Assembly: GCA_003427395.1 (NCBI GenBank) | Contig: BFEA01000520.1 | Span: forward strand, 763,756-794,814 | Length of the DNA: 31,059 nt | Direction: 5' to 3' | Origin: Chara braunii | Lineage: Eukaryota; Streptophyta; Charophyceae; Charales; Characeae | In this document: positions 1-9,466 of the stretch, in pieces | Layout: each line of letters opens with the position of its first letter | Position numbering within the stretch: position 1 is the first letter of the stretch | Translations under genes and position numbers: made by a program | The notes under the pieces: model-generated | Databases searched by the model: none | Told to the model about the DNA's origin: nothing | The model's input: only the letters and a program-made list of their open reading frames with translations

Positions 1-35
1 AAGGTGGGGGGAGTCGCCTCCTCCCCACGAGTACA

Positions 36-77
36 GACACACACACACACACATACACACACACACACACACACAAA
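36..77. repeat. (CA)n microsatellite
   Basis: An almost pure CA dinucleotide run with one TA interruption. On the minus strand it is (TG)n and directly follows the last readable stretch of the gag region, after a sequence reading AAAG|GTATGT, which resembles a splice donor. The run therefore either expanded inside the retroelement frame or belongs to an intron-like insertion. Confidence 0.9.
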
Positions 78-80
78 CAT

Positions 81-474
81 ACCTTTCGCGAGACAACCTA
101 GCTTTCACCATTTCCCTCAGCCTTGGGGCTGACGCGAGGATCTCTCTAAGGTTCAACAACTCATTATGCCCTTCCAATAACTTATTCACTAAACCCTTTT
201 GATCAACCCCTTCTTCAATTGACGTCTGGTACCTTCGCTTCTTGATTGTAATTTCATAATTTTTCGCTTTCCCTTCCTTCATTCCTTGCTTCTGTTTTTT
301 GACTCTCATTTCCGCTTGCTTGTCTTCATGTTCCCTAATCTTATCGTTTTCATCCTCATCCCCTTCAACCGTAATCGGTGGCTCTTCCTCATACGCCTGG
401 GAAGTCTGGACTTGTTCTTTCGAAGGATTACTACCACCCTGTTTTCATGTAGCGTACGAAATTGATCCTCTCGC
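81..474 (-). other. Pre-protease linker of the polyprotein, continuing past a stop
   Basis: Immediately after the TGA that ends the 445-876 frame, the same frame stays open to at least position 81. It gives a Lys/Glu-rich segment followed by a stretch ending LLNLREILASAPRLREMV. A pattern of this kind (ELL--SP-LR--L) commonly precedes the retropepsin domain of gypsy elements. Protease catalytic residues are not reached before the window ends. Confidence 0.45.
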
Positions 475-1292
475 TTTCCTTTGACCCATGCCGGTTTTCG
501 CAGCCATGTTAGCTCTTAAAATCCTCGGGTTTGGTTCACTTGGTCCCTCACCCGGTCCTTCGCGTCCCATGGTAAATACTCTTGGAGACTTAATCCCTGT
601 CCTTCCAACTTCGTCACATATCCCACGAAGCCTTAAGTGTAATCTTTGCATTTTATCCACCAAGTCTTTCATCCTTCCGAATGTCTCCTTGACACTGATG
701 TCGACTTCTTCCTCCTTTGCTTCTTCGTCAATGAGAAGGATATTTCGCTCATTTTTCCTAATCCCCATCCTGCTTATTTTCTCTTCCAGTTTAGTTATGT
801 CTTCCACGTGTACGATGGGATCTTTTTTTTTCTTGCCAAATTCGGAACATTGCCGAAGCGTTGGGACCAAGTCCATCTATTCGGAGTGTTTTTTCCCTTG
901 TGCCACCGGGAATGTTCGGATCAGTCATAGTACCTCTTTTGTCGAACATATCGCCATCTATGCTGGAAGTGATGAGTCTATTACGGTGTGCCCTTTGATC
1001 CCACAATGTGTATGGCATATTCGCTATAGTCCACCCGTCCTCTTCCATACCCTTGTCCGTTCCCCTGTCCATTTCCCCCGTAATTTTGATCATATCCCCG
1101 ACCGTACCCTTGCTGATATCCTTGACCCATCTGATTGACGCCCATCAGACATGGATCCCAATTTCCACCGTAACCGCTATCACCTCTACTACTTGCCCCT
1201 TGTTCTCCTTGTCCTTGGTTCCTTCCTATGTTTCTTCCCCGTCCACGTCCTTGTCCTTCCAGAGTTTGCGCCAATACGTCAAAAGACATCAA
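445..1292 (-). other. Gag C-terminal segments: Gly/Arg-rich linker, degenerate zinc knuckle, coiled-coil-like region
   Basis: Three frames carry the signal. From 1292 a Gly/Arg/Gln/Tyr-rich stretch (GQGRGRGRNIGRNQGQG) resembles RNA-binding linkers. At 1017-975 another frame reads CHTHCGIKGHTVIDS, a CCHC knuckle in which the first Cys is displaced by one position and the last Cys is Ser. A third frame (1093-791) has GDMFDKRG then DPNIPGGTR, the type of motif seen just upstream of gypsy proteases. From 876 to 445 the knuckle frame resumes with a charged helix-prone segment (KLEEKISRMGIRKNE, VKETFGRMKDLVDKM). A nucleocapsid role is inferred from the knuckle and basic linker. Confidence 0.5.
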
Positions 1293-1329
1293 TGCATACC
1301 TCCTTCCAGAGTTTGCGCCAATACGTCAA
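1255..1329. repeat. 28-bp direct repeat, 47-bp spacing
   Basis: The sequence at 1255-1282 recurs exactly at 1302-1329 (starts CCTTCCAGAGTTTGC). The duplication sits at the C-terminal end of Gag domain copy 2 and probably contributed to the frame loss there. Confidence 0.9.
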
Positions 1330-2005
1330 CCGATCCTCCAGACGGTAAGTGCGTAGATACGCATTCATGATGGACAAGACATTATAAAAGTATTTTTCGA
1401 CCAATTTCGGCCCCATTTCTATAAACAACATCGGATGCCTCAAACTCGAACCCCATATCAGGTACCGGTTGTGCTGCGAGCACCACTTGCTCTATATTTT
1501 CTACTCCCGAAAAAACCTCTTCTAAAATGAACTTCGGAAGAGTAGGTTTTATGTTCATCATTGGATATACGAATTCATTCACCCACCTGACTTCAATTGA
1601 CTGTTTGACTACTCCTTTTCTTCCCCAATACATCTTTCGGAAGAATTCCTCAAGGGTCATTCCTGCTGTCAGAATGTACTTGGAAATAAGACGGTTTTCT
1701 CCCATGGCAAGACCAATCATATGCGTCTTTTAAAGGAGGGTCGAAAGGTACAAAGTTACCTTTACTATCGCACTTTTTTCTCCTGTGGTCCATCCGGTTT
1801 CTACCCAGTGAAATGCTTCCGGCTCTTTCGATATCCCACACCACACATCTATCTCTTCTCCTTCCTCTGTCATTCGTTGAGGTAATGTCATTTTAATTCC
1901 TCCATGTTCTTGCTCGGGCAGGTTAATAAGGAAGTACTTCTCTGCGAACCACATACCAGGAGTCATCTGATACCCTGTTTCACATAGTAGTACAAAAGAC
2001 AACAT
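1285..2005 (-). other. Unrecognised Gag domain, copy 2 (frameshifted, one stop)
   Basis: Open in the same frame as copy 1 from 2005, broken by a stop at 1730-1732, then open again from 1720 to 1382. After a one-base shift, homology continues to about 1285. Matching landmarks to copy 1: IKMTLP with MMSMP, PEAFHWVETGW with EHAFIWIESGW, KVTLYLS with RVTLYVS, KFILEEVFSG with VFIVNEAFGG, and YRLEDRLTYW with HYLEDRFNYW. The collinear order over roughly 200 residues makes chance similarity unlikely. About 120 bp separate the copies. Confidence 0.6.
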
Positions 2006-2125
2006 TTTCCTTAGTCAATTATTTGATCCTCTCTTTGTCACACCCCCATAGTTTTGTACCTCAGATCCTATTATTTCTCCTTTCTTCCCTCCAAGTTTCA
2101 TAGGTCGGGAGTGTCATGCTCATCA

Positions 2126-2809
2126 TTAGGAATGATAGAGGACCTTCTGCTGTAATGCATCCCAATAGTTAAACCTATCCTCCAAATAGTGATTTCGAGC
2201 ATATGAGTCGATTACTAACAATATGCTCAGAAAGTCCCTCCCCTCAATCAATTGTCCTACTTCTAGATATAAGCAATACATTAATAGCGGTGTAAACTTG
2301 TGATATTCTCTTTCAGGCACTGCCAAAGAAGCTCTTGCAACCTTCTTCACTTGCATCCTTCCTCCAAAGGCTTCATTCACAATGAATACTGGAACGGTTC
2401 CTCTTAGGTACGCAGTTGGAAGGAAGTCACAAGCCCCTTTAACTTCTACTGTCCCCACGACTCGCTCAAACTCATTTTGACGCGCGTGTCGGCTCCAAGT
2501 ATCGAGCGCGGATTCCGCGAGCCACATTAGTCTTGAAAGGGATTGATTTATACCTAATGCTAAGTTTATTACAATAGTCCGTAAATACTCTGATGAAACA
2601 TACAATGTAACCCTCTCCATTGCGCAACTTTCATCTTTAATCCACCCAGACTCAATCCAGATGAAGGCATGCTCCCCCATAAGTCGTCCCCAATAAATTT
2701 TTGTCTCCTTGCTTATCCCTCGACGAATCGGCATACTCATCATTAGACCGTTCCTCATTCGTCTGGGTTTCTCGATCACAGAGTGGCGTCGAGCAGAACC
2801 CATCTTCAC
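2126..2809 (-). other. Unrecognised Gag domain, copy 1
   Basis: This is the longest open frame in the window (227 codons). It has no recognisable catalytic motif. Landmark residues are a MSMP segment, GEHAFIWIESGW at about residues 44-55, a VTLYVSS segment, an alternating Leu/Trp-rich middle, FIVNEAFGG and a C-terminal NHYLEDRFNYW. The same landmarks recur in the same order in the next segment (1285-2005), so it is one unit of a tandem duplication. It lies where a capsid-like domain would be expected. A capsid role is inferred from position only. Confidence 0.6.
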
Positions 2810-3020
2810 TGTAGTTGATTTATTTCACCTATTTGTTACACAATAATAGATCAACATCCGTTTTCTATTCAACTCTTGCCTTGAACTATCATTTTCACTT
2901 GCTATTACTTATTTTCTCGACTTTGTGAGCTTAGACACCAATAATATTTGACATTTTTATCGATCACTTGGCTCAGATGGCCCCCACTTGCCATCTTATC
3001 AGGAGCCTCTAGTTAATACT

Positions 3021-3529
3021 TCATATAATTTTCTTATATAACATGCAAGAGATCAACCTGCCGATTTCTATCTGACATAACAGCAACATCACAAGCGAGA
3101 TACACAATCTCATGTCGGACGACGTGGATTGGGAGACAATAGGAGGGTTAGGAACGTGTGGCATTGTCTGGGACGCTGGCTGGCGGGGTTGAGGAAGGAT
3201 GGTAAACTGCCGCTCTTGAGCCGAAGAGGTATGCGGCGGATAAAGACCGACGTGAAGGCGGCTAGGCGGCTGGAAGTGTGGTGGAGACGCGCCATAACGC
3301 CTCTCGTACTTGTATGAATAATAAGTCATCTTCCTTGGGCTCGGGGTACGCTCACGCCACTCATCTTGATGTCTTCGCGCCCTTAGCCCTTCCTCCCTCT
3401 CTTCAAGCCCTTCGTCTTCTTCTTTCCAATCTTCTTATTCTTTGGTCAAATGTATAGGTCTTTCAGAGGTTTCCCTTGCCTTCCACCTCTTCCCCTTCCT
3501 GAGCCGGTCCCATGACCCTTGGTTGCCAT
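3021..3529 (-). other. Gag N-terminal segments: Gly/Arg-rich start, then Arg-rich and Pro-rich region
   Basis: A start codon at 3529 opens a 27-codon frame beginning MATKGHGTGSGRGRGG and ending at a stop at 3446-3448. A different frame is open from about 3430 to 3021. It is acidic at first (GLEEREEGL), then Arg-rich (RARRHQDEWRERTPSPR), then Pro-rich after Met 3329 (ASPPHFQPPSRL, PPHTSSAQ). Basic and proline-rich N-terminal regions are common in plant gypsy Gag. The frame change near 3435 suggests an old indel. The extreme 3' end of the frame (LISCMLYKKII) is probably not original coding. Confidence 0.5.
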
Positions 3530-3855
3530 ATTGTTGGCTTTAAGCAAAGGCAGGGCGTTTATTAATGGCTCAGATAATCTAGGATTTATGTAATGCCTTC
3601 ACTCTTGCTTAGAGAAACCTTTATCTTCGGTTGTCCTCGACCAATGTTTTATTGGAATCCCTAACTTACCTTTAGCATCTAACTTTTCTACTAGTCCCCA
3701 AATTATCGTACAGGTCTCGACTATACTCACACCCTCCTAACTTAGAACCCTTAGCCAAATCTGCCTTTGATAGTAAGTTTTAAGTTGTCGTTCTGCCTAG
3801 GTCATCATCTTACCTTACCCGAGTTCGTTCCCTAAGGACCTCGACTACGAAGCCA
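3530..3855 (-). other. Untranslated leader of the minus-strand retrotransposon
   Basis: Interval between the PBS and the first plausible Gag start codon at 3529. I see no gene or structured motif in it. Length and position fit a normal gypsy 5' leader. Confidence 0.5.
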
Positions 3856-3875
3856 GATCCCCGGCAACGGCGCCA
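3856..3875 (-). other. Primer binding site for tRNA-Asp
   Basis: On the minus strand this reads TGGCGCCGTTGCCGGGGATC. That is the exact complement of the 3' end of plant-type tRNA-Asp(GUC) including CCA. Two bases (GG) separate it from the LTR end (CGACA), the same spacing as in element A. It orients the element leftward. Confidence 0.85.
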
Positions 3876-3877
3876 CC

Positions 3878-5898
3878 TGTCGGGCAAGGCGATCCCACAC
3901 CCAAACGTAATTTTTGTTATTATTATTTATTTATTTATTGCTTTTTTTTTTTGTGTCAGACCTCATGGTCGCCCCATGCAAGAGTAAAAATATCGTCTCA
4001 CCTAATTATCACTCCGACCGTGCATGCCAGCTATACCTCTCACGGTTCCCTTCGACAAGATAGAGACCCCTCGAGGTTACCTCCACCTACAGGAGTTGTC
4101 ACCATCCCTTAGGTGGGTGTATCCCTGTTGAGCTACTGACCCACGTGCGAAGGTTTTTCATGCAATCGCAGAGGTAGGTCAGTCGAGGGCGTTTTCTCGA
4201 TCGCTGTAGCATAGGCATACACGCGGTACAACGCCTTAAGACTGAACCGTATATCGTATACTGAGGAGCTAGTCCCTCAGACCGACTATTCGATCAGGTC
4301 GACTTTCCTGCACAATCTTCCACGCTTAGGTTATCTGTGATAATGATTTTGCACTCCCTATCGAACCACGTGGGAACTTACCAGAATTTAATGTAGGGCG
4401 GTTCTCTTTTTCTTATGTAATCGTCAGTCTAACCTTTTTAATAACCTCCCAATTACTAAAAAATTCCAATAAAGCCTAGACCATAGCTTGTCAAAACCTA
4501 AGCAAGGGTATGACCTTGTTCATAGATACGTATATGTATGTATATACATGTATATCAGAGGAATGATGAGTAGTAGACCTCACTTTTCATAATTGTGGTG
4601 CACCCCGTCTGAATAATCACAGATGATCCCTCAAAGTTCAATTGACTATTCACGGTCCAACACCTGTGTCGATGCAAGAGAATCACGTACACACATACGA
4701 AAATGCATACACAAAATGCACTACAAGCGTCAACTTTGACCCATTCACCGCTAGTCCCCCACTCCCTGAAACCTTAAAATGACACTCCTTTCTACTCTTA
4801 ACTTCCTCTGCCCAACCCCTCACCTGTTCAAAGACCTTCGTGAGTGACCAGGACCATTTAGGCCTAGACACATGGGAAGATTCGTCCGTTCCTTTTCCAG
4901 TTTTGTCTTAGGTGCGGGTATCAAGTCATGTGGAAGCTGAGTCGGAATTCTACCGACATGTTATCCACTGATGACAAAATAGCAGTTCCTTATGAATTTC
5001 TTTCGTAATTCTCTTCAAGAGTGACGGAAACCTGTAGGCACAACACATTCCGAAAAAAAACTAACCTCCCCTTCGTATATCGGGCTTCCTCCCTCTCACT
5101 TTGTGACCTAGAGATTGATGCTCATCGGTGACCTACGTGTGACTTATAGCCTTAACTAATCGCAAGGTTGTTACCTTACGGTTTGGGTAGTAAACAATAG
5201 TTCATTCCTTCTTTATCCGACACAACAATTTTAGATACCATTTTGCTTTATTCTTTCGTGACCATCTACCTAAGTTTTCCTTCTTGGTTTTTTCCTGCAT
5301 AATTTCTCCCTTTTGCTTCTTTCTTCCTGTCATGCATAAACAACATCAGCGATCCGTCTCGGAACAGAAACATATGATAGGAATTTAATCAGAGGTTCCA
5401 AGATAATAGGGTTGGTCTCACGGGGCCAGATTTCAACCATTCTAACCTTAATGGAATCAGTGGTTTGTCAATACTCGATCGCTCCCTTTTCAGGGTTTTC
5501 ATCGTTTTTTTATCCATCGAGAAGATTAATAACCGTATAGTAGACCACTCGAGATCTACTCATCTTTGTTGGACGTCTTCTTGTGTTAGCGCATACCTCA
5601 TGGGGTCTCGCTTCTCCTATCACTAACTTGCATTCGATCAAGGCTGGCTGGTAATAAGGCAAGTTTCACGGAGCCTTGCATCTCTTACTACCACCTTCCT
5701 CATCCATGCGACTTGGCAATATGGCAGGTCTCATGGGGCCTAGCTCCTCCTATCGCTGTTTGGTACTGAAGCCCGATTGGGAGGTAATAAGGCAGGCTTC
5801 TCGGAGACTCGCTTCTCTTATCACCACCTCTCTTACCCGTGCTAATTGTTGTGATAGGGCAGGCCTCTCGGGGCCTCGCTCCTCCTATCCCTTACTTG
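3878..5898 (-). mobile_element. 5' LTR (at least its R/U5 side) of the minus-strand gypsy element
   Basis: The LTR ends at 3878, reading ...CCCGACA on the minus strand just before the PBS. Its U3 start is not found in this interval. It contains no coding frame of note, a short TA/TG-rich patch near 4530-4555 and, at its far end, a 133-bp tandem array. Because that array continues on the far side of element A, the LTR may be interrupted by A and resume after 16556. The outer boundary is uncertain and no second LTR copy is available for comparison. Confidence 0.5.
5601..5898. repeat. ~133-bp tandem array, left three units
   Basis: The landmark GGTAATAAGGCA occurs at about 5650 and 5783, and GGGGCCTCGCTCCTCC-like landmarks at about 5601, 5734 and 5869, giving a period of ~133 bp. 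A further unit lies at 16557-16690, right after element A. The array is probably part of the surrounding LTR, since repeated U3 motifs are common in retroelements. It could also be host satellite. Confidence 0.75.
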
Positions 5899-5908
5899 TG
5901 TTATCGGG

Positions 5909-5934
5909 GCAAATGCCCTTACAAGGGTATTTGC
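5909..5934 (+). repeat. LTR 5'-terminal hairpin
   Basis: Arms GCAAATGCCCTT and AAGGGTATTTGC separated by AC give a 12-bp stem with one G-T pair. The homologous hairpin in element B (21026-21051) has a C-G outer pair where this has G-C, a compensatory change. Confidence 0.75.
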
Positions 5935-6507
5935 CGGGGTTTTTCAACGTCGGACATTGTCCGACTTTTTCGTTGAGTTGAATGACTTTATGACACTGGC
6001 GATTGCCAAAGTTTATTCAGACCTGACCTATGATTGAGAAATTTAAGTTTTTCAGGCTTTAGTCCGGACGAGTGTGGCATCCGGGAGTAACGGATGTGAA
6101 TGGCAATTCTTCGCTTTTGTCGAAGCCGCTGGAACGTGCGAAGTCACAGGAACGTGCGGACATGGGGACGCTAAGGTTAAACCTTATTTATATTAATGTC
6201 GCGCAGCTGCTAAGCCACGCGATTCATGGCCTAAGTAAGCTAAAACCAGTGATGCGCCGGGTAGAGGGCCGCGGCGCAGGGGGGATAGGAAGAAGGGTTT
6301 TATTTCCTGGGCCGTGGGGATTGACATCGAGCCAAAGGATTGACAGGCTGATGCCGAGGTCACTCGGCCAACCGACGGGGCAGGGTCTGCCAGCAAAGCC
6401 TATTAGGCTTCAGGCAGGCTGGATCTGCAGAGCCTTAGGAAGACAGGACCTGCAAGGGTACACGCAGGAGGAATGGTCTGGGCCAAACTCTTCTTATAGA
6501 AAAATTG

Positions 6508-6531
6508 CTCCTATCACTGTCGTGATAGGAG
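6508..6531 (+). repeat. Perfect 10-bp-stem hairpin in the 5' LTR
   Basis: Arms CTCCTATCAC and GTGATAGGAG with loop TGTC, identical in the 3' LTR (11773-11796). It abuts the A box of the tRNA-like unit. Confidence 0.85.
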
Positions 6532-6532
6532 C

Positions 6533-6587
6533 TAGCCCAGTAGGTTACGGTGTCAAACTTTCATTCAACAGATACTGGGATTGAGCT
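6533..6587 (+). promoter_or_regulatory. tRNA-like unit (decayed A and B boxes), 5' LTR copy
   Basis: TAGCCCAGTAGG matches the Pol III A-box consensus TRGCNNAGYNGG. The B-box position reads GATTGAGCT, which departs from GWTCRANNC at two bases. The 3' LTR copy has both boxes intact, so this one has decayed. Confidence 0.5.
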
Positions 6588-6820
6588 CGGTCGCACGCAT
6601 CCTACAGGGCCAGCTCCTTTTGGAGCTGTCCACTCTGTATGCTCCCCACATGGTCGAATCTGGCCGTTCGATCATGGAGATTGCGTGGTCCATATCGGCC
6701 ACGCGGATCGAGAATGGCCCCTACGTATGGATGGCACACATAAATCGATCAAATATATATATATATATAATATATATATATATATAAATATATATATAAT
6801 GTTTTTTTTTTCTTTCTTCT

Positions 6821-6878
6821 GAAACCGTGGGGATCGAACCCGGACATGTGAATTAGAGGGCGTGGCTGAAAAGCCACG
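6821..6878 (-). other. tRNA 3'-half remnant plus GAAA-loop hairpin, 5' LTR
   Basis: On the minus strand GGTTCGATCC is a B-box/T-arm core, preceded by CCTCTAAT, close to the anticodon loop of tRNA-Arg(UCU). Next to it, 6861-6878 forms CGTGGCT-GAAA-AGCCACG. The tRNA-Arg assignment is tentative because no D-arm is recognisable. Confidence 0.45.
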
Positions 6879-7009
6879 TGATGGTGAACGTTGATGAACA
6901 ACCAACGAAAAGAAAAAAAAGAAAAAAAGAAAAAACTAAAAATCTAAGTACAGCTCCATGTGGCGCTTTCCGAAGTAACTGAAGTTTTTCAGCCCCTGTA
7001 CAGCAAACT

Positions 7010-7031
7010 GTTGCCCGTGAAAAAGGGCAAC
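7010..7031 (+). repeat. GTTGCCC hairpin, 5' LTR
   Basis: Stem GTTGCCC/GGGCAAC. In the 3' LTR the same site (12258-12279) is a perfect 9-bp stem closed by a GAAA loop; here one inner pair is mismatched. Confidence 0.7.
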
Positions 7032-9070
7032 CGATTTTCTTTTTAGGGAAGTTTTTTTGTCTTTATTCAGATGTCATTTATATTTTCTTTTTAAATCTTC
7101 TTCGTGGATTTTGTCGAAGATTTTTTTTTTCTCTTTTCTTTTTTTTTCTTTTTTTTGATAAACTTTGTTTTGGATGTGAATACCCGTTTGTTTTGAACTA
7201 ACGGGCGAGTGAGTCAGGGGCATCTTTAGTTTTTTTTGCGGCGCACAATGCAAGCGGGATTTGAGTTAGGGAACATTCAGTGCGGCGGCGGTAGCATGAG
7301 TCCGTTTGTGACCATTTTTGGAACCAGGTGGGGCTTGAAACCAGGACCGACATGTTCATGTGGTTATTTTGAGCGGACAGGATGATTTGGGGCGGCATGG
7401 ACTTGTGGTTGGTTGGGGAAGTGTCCTTCGAGGACTAGGTGCAGTAGGGACTGCGTTGAGACTGTTCAGGATGTTGAGGCGGCATAAGATTGGATCATGG
7501 GAGCACCCTCTTTGAGGGTTATCTCATTCAGACATGTCGACGGACCCAACTCTTGCTCACTTAGACACTTGGTGGAGGACGCGGACCGTGACTAAGGAGA
7601 AAGGCCAACACATGTGGAGTTGTGAGCCGCATATTTTCATATGAGCCATATATTTTCATATTCAACGGCAATCATTTTCTTTCGATTGGAATATTACCCG
7701 ACTTTCTTAAGTGAGCCGAATCAAACTTCACTCAAGGTCAGTCGATGACTCAGATTTCTCTTCACACCTGTGTGAACCCACCACACTTGTTTGATCCTGT
7801 TCATTGAATGATCATTGAAAAGGCAAATAAATTGTTTGTTTGCATGTAAATGGTGAGGTCTAACTTAAATATGGGATGGTACTGTTTTTTTTTTAACTTG
7901 TTTTCTTTGCTTGTTGTGCAGGTAGGTAAAAGAATGCTTGCAAAGGAGGTTGATTGTGTCTACATGGGATGATGACAACGATTATCTCCTTTCTACCTTC
8001 CACTAGCCTGCTTGTCAAATGAACTTGTTATTTCGAGAAGGATTATTCAGCGTGTGTCATAGAATGAATTCGATTGAAACAAAGCAGATGAGGTCAAATG
8101 GACGTAGTCTTTTCCCAGGATTGACCCATCCTATCCCGAATGACTTTATCTACCTGTATCTGTCCAAATAATTCTCATTTTTTACCTTTCTTGAATTCTT
8201 TTCGTCTAAGTTACCTTGGACTTAGGAGAAATGAAAAATACATGAAAGCTACTTGTAGTGGACACATTTTCTATCTCTAGGAAGCATCTGGGGCGGGGGT
8301 TCGTTGCTTCACGAGCCGACCCTGTTCTCGACCAGAGTGGACCGTCCTACGGAGGGGTATTTTTCCGATTCGGTAGAGACGACCCAACTTCTGAGATCCG
8401 AGTTTTATGCTCGGACGAGGAGGAGTATCCCAGACCACTTTCTAGAGGGAGAGGCATGCAACACTTCAAGCAATACCCCTGATCAACAATCAGCCGCAAA
8501 GAAGTCTGCCATCCAATAAGATTGAGAATGCATGGAGACATGTGTGGGCGTGTTTAAATCTTAGGTCAGTGGTAGGCTGGAATGAATGACTTTGGCAGCG
8601 CATCTTATCAAATCAAAACTAAGACAGTCCGACTACCTTGTCAGCAGCGTTTATGTTATTGTCGGAAGCCAACTCCTCGTTGACGGTTGTATGATTGTTT
8701 TGTGGAGTTCGACCCGATGTGGTCAGGGTTTATTTTGATATTGTATTATTGGATGTTTCATACGATGATTCAATTTCTTTTAGTTATCATTTCAGATTGA
8801 ATATTTATTGGTGTCGACTACGACCGATTCCTTTTGATATAATTATATGTGTGGTTGTTGTAACTTTCACTTGACTACGTGTAAAAGGGACTAGGATGAA
8901 TTGTAGTTTCACGCTTGGTTAAGACCGTCCTAGTCGACCGGCGTCCGCTCCGCACCTAGGAGATCAGCGCCCTAGGAACGGACGACGTTCGGGTTCGCGT
9001 GCCGTTAACCAAGCGTATCTATACTACAGCGAACGAGCAAACGCCCACGACTGACCTACCTCTGCAATTG

Positions 9071-9080
9071 TATTTAAAAG
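9071..9080 (+). promoter_or_regulatory. Candidate Pol II TATA box of the element A LTR
   Basis: TATTTAAAAG lies ~310 bp before the LTR end, a reasonable U3/R position. The matching 3' LTR site (16238-16247) reads CATTTAAAAG. The start site is unproven. Confidence 0.35.
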
Positions 9081-9345
9081 CTTTCGCACGTGGGTCAGTA
9101 GCTCGGTATGGATATGCCCCTGAGGGTGGTGACAGCCCCTTAGGGAAGGAAAGCTTATGCCCCGCGGGAACCTATCCTGTCGTAGGGGACCACGGGATGT
9201 ACAACTGTCGCACCCGGCTAGAGCGGCAGAGGGACGATGCTGCTGCGACCGTCTTGGCGGCTCGAGGGTCCCGGATTATTTTGCGTCGTTTCTAAGCTGT
9301 CTCTTGTTTTGGTTTTGTTCATCTCCTGGGTGACATGGCCGGGAG

Positions 9346-9376
9346 GGCTCTCACCTTTTGGAAAAAGGCGAGAGCC
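9346..9376 (+). repeat. U5 hairpin just before the PBS
   Basis: Arms GGCTCTC and GAGAGCC enclose an inner CCTTTT/AAAAAGG pairing. Such U5 stems next to the PBS are typical of retroelement initiation complexes. The 3' LTR copy is eroded. Confidence 0.6.
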
Positions 9377-9391
9377 GATGAGCTCGACAGG

Positions 9392-9466
9392 TGGCGCCAT
9401 TGCCGGGGATCGAACCCGGGTCTTCTGAGTGACGGGCAGGGATACTTACCACTATACTACAACGAC
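9392..9466 (-). tRNA. PBS extended to a full antisense tRNA-Asp(GUC) copy with CCA
   Basis: The minus strand reads as a complete 72-nt tRNA-Asp followed by CCA. Visible parts are an acceptor stem starting GTCGTTG, a D-arm TAGTATAGTGGTA, anticodon GTC, a T-arm CCGGGTTCGATCCCCGG and the 3' end GGCGCCA. It starts exactly at the PBS, 2 nt after the LTR, so it belongs to the retroelement. It is probably not a functional gene: U33 is replaced by C and two of five anticodon-stem pairs are lost. An ordinary PBS needs only about 10-20 nt. Confidence 0.8.

Larger units (their letters stand above)
81..3529 (-). pseudogene. Decayed Gag region (with start of Gag-Pro linker) of a Ty3/gypsy-type LTR retrotransposon
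   Basis: Reading leftward from the PBS, a series of open segments in shifting frames makes up one Gag-like polyprotein. In order these are a short Gly/Arg-rich start (3529), an acidic then Arg-rich and Pro-rich segment, two tandem copies of a ~200-residue domain, a Gly/Arg/Gln-rich linker, a degenerate zinc knuckle, a DPNIPGG segment, a Lys/Glu-rich coiled-coil-like segment and a conserved-looking pre-protease stretch. At least three in-frame stops (near 3447, 1731, 474) and several frame changes break it, so no full-length protein is possible. Gag packages the element RNA. The protease, reverse transcriptase and integrase would lie left of the window. Assignment to gypsy rests on the tRNA-Asp PBS and the knuckle/pre-protease order; the duplicated domain itself is not one I recognise. 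Confidence 0.72.
5899..9389 (+). mobile_element. Element A 5' LTR, 3.5 kb
   Basis: Starts TGTTATCGG and ends GCTCGACA, two bases before the PBS. In order it holds a terminal hairpin, a long mixed region with a tRNA-like unit and several hairpins (6.5-7.2 kb), T-rich tracts around 7030-7160, a unique region closely matching the 3' LTR, a TATA-like box near 9071 and a U5 hairpin. Compared with the 3' LTR it lacks ~1.95 kb near 7205. Similarity to the 3' LTR resumes abruptly on both sides of that point. Confidence 0.8.

Noticed and set aside
488-1370. Plus-strand open frames across the gag region
   Set aside because: They lack any family features. The minus strand shows the ordered Gag-like segments.
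9392-9466. Functional host tRNA-Asp gene
   Set aside because: It begins exactly at the PBS, encodes CCA, lacks U33 and has a broken anticodon stem.
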